Part shown: positions 6,043 to 6,525 of the stretch, piece by piece
Layout: each line of letters begins with the position of its first letter
Position numbering within the stretch: the first letter of the stretch is position 1
NCBI GenBank assembly: GCA_013331415.1
Contig: DUGL01000025.1
Coordinates: 5,116 to 11,640, forward strand
From: Methanoregulaceae archaeon
GTDB lineage: Archaea; Halobacteriota; Methanomicrobia; Methanomicrobiales; Methanospirillaceae
Length of the DNA stretch: 6,525 bases
Direction of reading: 5' to 3'
Program-made: the position numbers and the translations under genes
The notes under the pieces: generated by a model
Told to the model about the DNA's origin: nothing
What the model saw: the letters and a program-made list of their open reading frames with translations, nothing else
Databases searched by the model: none

Positions 6043-6371
6043 TGCCAGAACGGCTCTCGCCGTTTGTCTTCCCTGATGGAGGGGTAACCGGGAAACCATT
6101 CTCCTGCTTCAGGAGCTCCCGCTGTTTGCCTTCCCTGAGTTCCCGGCAAGGATCCGGACCTGTCACTGTTTGTCTTTCCTGGGGGAAGGGTAACCGGGAC
6201 ACCATTCTCCTGCTTCCGGAGGCTCTCCCCATTTGCCTTCCCTGATGGACGGGGTAATCGGGAAACCTCTCTCCCTCTGCCGAAGGCTCTCACCGTTTGT
6301 CTTCCCTGATGCACAAGGCCCCAGCGGGAAGGACATTCATGCTGCCGGAAGCTCTCAACGTTTATCTCCTC
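6043..6371. repeat. Degenerate tandem repeat array, unit about 63 bp
   Basis: Six copies of a core resembling CGTTTGTCTTCCCTGATG begin with GTTT (or ATTT) at 6062, 6124, 6168, 6231, 6295 and 6360. The spacings are 62, 44, 63, 64 and 65 bases, so one copy is shortened. The full unit also contains GGGGTAACCGGGAAACC and ATTCTCCTGCTTCCGGA, followed by GGCTCTC leading into the next core. Copies 1, 3 and 4 are the most complete, copies 2 and 5 have diverged middles, and copy 6 is truncated after the core. Because the part between cores is also repeated, this is a tandem repeat and not a CRISPR. Frames through it produce repetitive Arg/Gly/Pro peptides that are probably not expressed. It lies directly upstream of the partial gene at the right edge. 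Confidence 0.8.
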
Positions 6372-6375
6372 TCCT

Positions 6376-6396
6376 GTACCACTCTCCCCGTGGTAC
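6376..6396 (+). promoter_or_regulatory. 7-bp perfect inverted repeat upstream of the last gene
   Basis: GTACCAC (6376-6382) and GTGGTAC (6390-6396) are separated by TCTCCCC. The element lies about 30 bases before the proposed start of the last reading frame. It could be an operator or a leader hairpin. The TATA-like CGTTTATC at 6359-6366, inside the last repeat copy, would start transcription near or within it. Confidence 0.4.
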
Positions 6397-6427
6397 CGTG
6401 AAGTGCCATCATGGAGCGTGACCTCCC

Positions 6428-6525
6428 CTGTACGCCATCCACTTCTACCGCATCTATGATATCGGCGAGGAAGTCGACCTCGATGCAATCGAGCAGCGTC
6501 TCCGCGGCAGTATGCAGATTGCCCG
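6428..6525 (+). CDS. Partial CDS running off the window, possibly RMD1/DUF155-like
   Basis: Only the N-terminal 32 residues are in the window; the frame is still open at the right edge. After a short lead (YAIH) the translation reads FYRIYDIGEEVDLDAIEQRL, a regular strand-turn-helix start with strongly protein-like composition. It reminds me of the N-terminus of RMD1/DUF155 family proteins, but that is recollection from a short segment. The frame opens after the TGA at 6419-6421 and contains no ATG, GTG or TTG before the conserved part. The only near-cognate start at a sensible place is CTG at 6428, 11 bases after a GGAG (6413-6416). The first in-frame ATG is at 6512, inside the conserved-looking part. 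A truncated (pseudogene) 5' end or a sequencing error is an alternative. Confidence 0.5.
   Translation, partial: MYAIHFYRIYDIGEEVDLDAIEQRLRGSMQIA

Noticed and set aside
6062..6371. CRISPR array: units begin with GTTT and some contain GGGAAAC, at a regular spacing of about 63 bases
   Set aside because: The segments that would be spacers are themselves similar from unit to unit, the repeats are poorly conserved, one unit is shortened, and no cas gene is present. It is a degenerate tandem repeat.
5982..6488. Minus-strand 168-residue repetitive protein across the repeat array
   Set aside because: The peptide repeats arise from the DNA repeats, appear in more than one frame (also 5810-6232), the unit length is often not a multiple of three, and there is no promoter or Shine-Dalgarno support.

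Overview
This window is best read as chromosomal DNA from a methanogenic euryarchaeon, most likely of the order Methanomicrobiales. The clearest sign is an archaeal-type translation initiation factor 1A (aIF1A). Supporting signs are moderately high GC, archaeal TATA-like promoters, U-rich terminators, and a small Cys-rich protein resembling signalling output domains common in Methanomicrobia. The genus cannot be fixed from the sequence alone.

Layout. Positions 142-2904 (minus) hold a complete 920-residue P2-type cation-transporting ATPase with a U-rich terminator after its stop. A gene-poor stretch (2905-3368) carries its promoter. Positions 3369-3857 (minus) encode a 162-residue Cys-rich protein of the V4R / methanogen-output-domain type, with an inverted repeat around its TATA box. 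Positions 3858-4465 have no convincing protein gene but hold a promoter-to-terminator pair on the minus strand that could make a small RNA. Positions 4466-4729 (minus) encode an 87-residue single-RRM RNA-binding protein. It is divergent from aIF1A at 5040-5357 (plus), and the 310-bp interval holds both promoters. An unrecognised 135-residue protein follows at 5466-5873 (plus). From about 6043 to 6371 lies a degenerate tandem array with a unit of about 63 bp. Beyond it a plus-strand reading frame runs off the window, with an N-terminus possibly of the RMD1/DUF155 type.

The genes do not form one pathway. Each appears to have its own promoter, and the window joins a membrane ion pump, a probable small-molecule or metal sensor, and two RNA/translation proteins.

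The most notable points are: (1) aIF1A has no in-frame ATG, GTG or TTG that keeps its conserved N-terminal strand, and the best candidate start is CTG; the partial gene at the right edge shows the same situation; (2) the 63-bp tandem array with internal hairpins, whose last copy may supply the promoter of the next gene; (3) the altered ion-binding residue in membrane helix 6 of the ATPase; (4) inverted repeats placed on or around three promoters. I found no convincing new multi-gene defence or mobile system.
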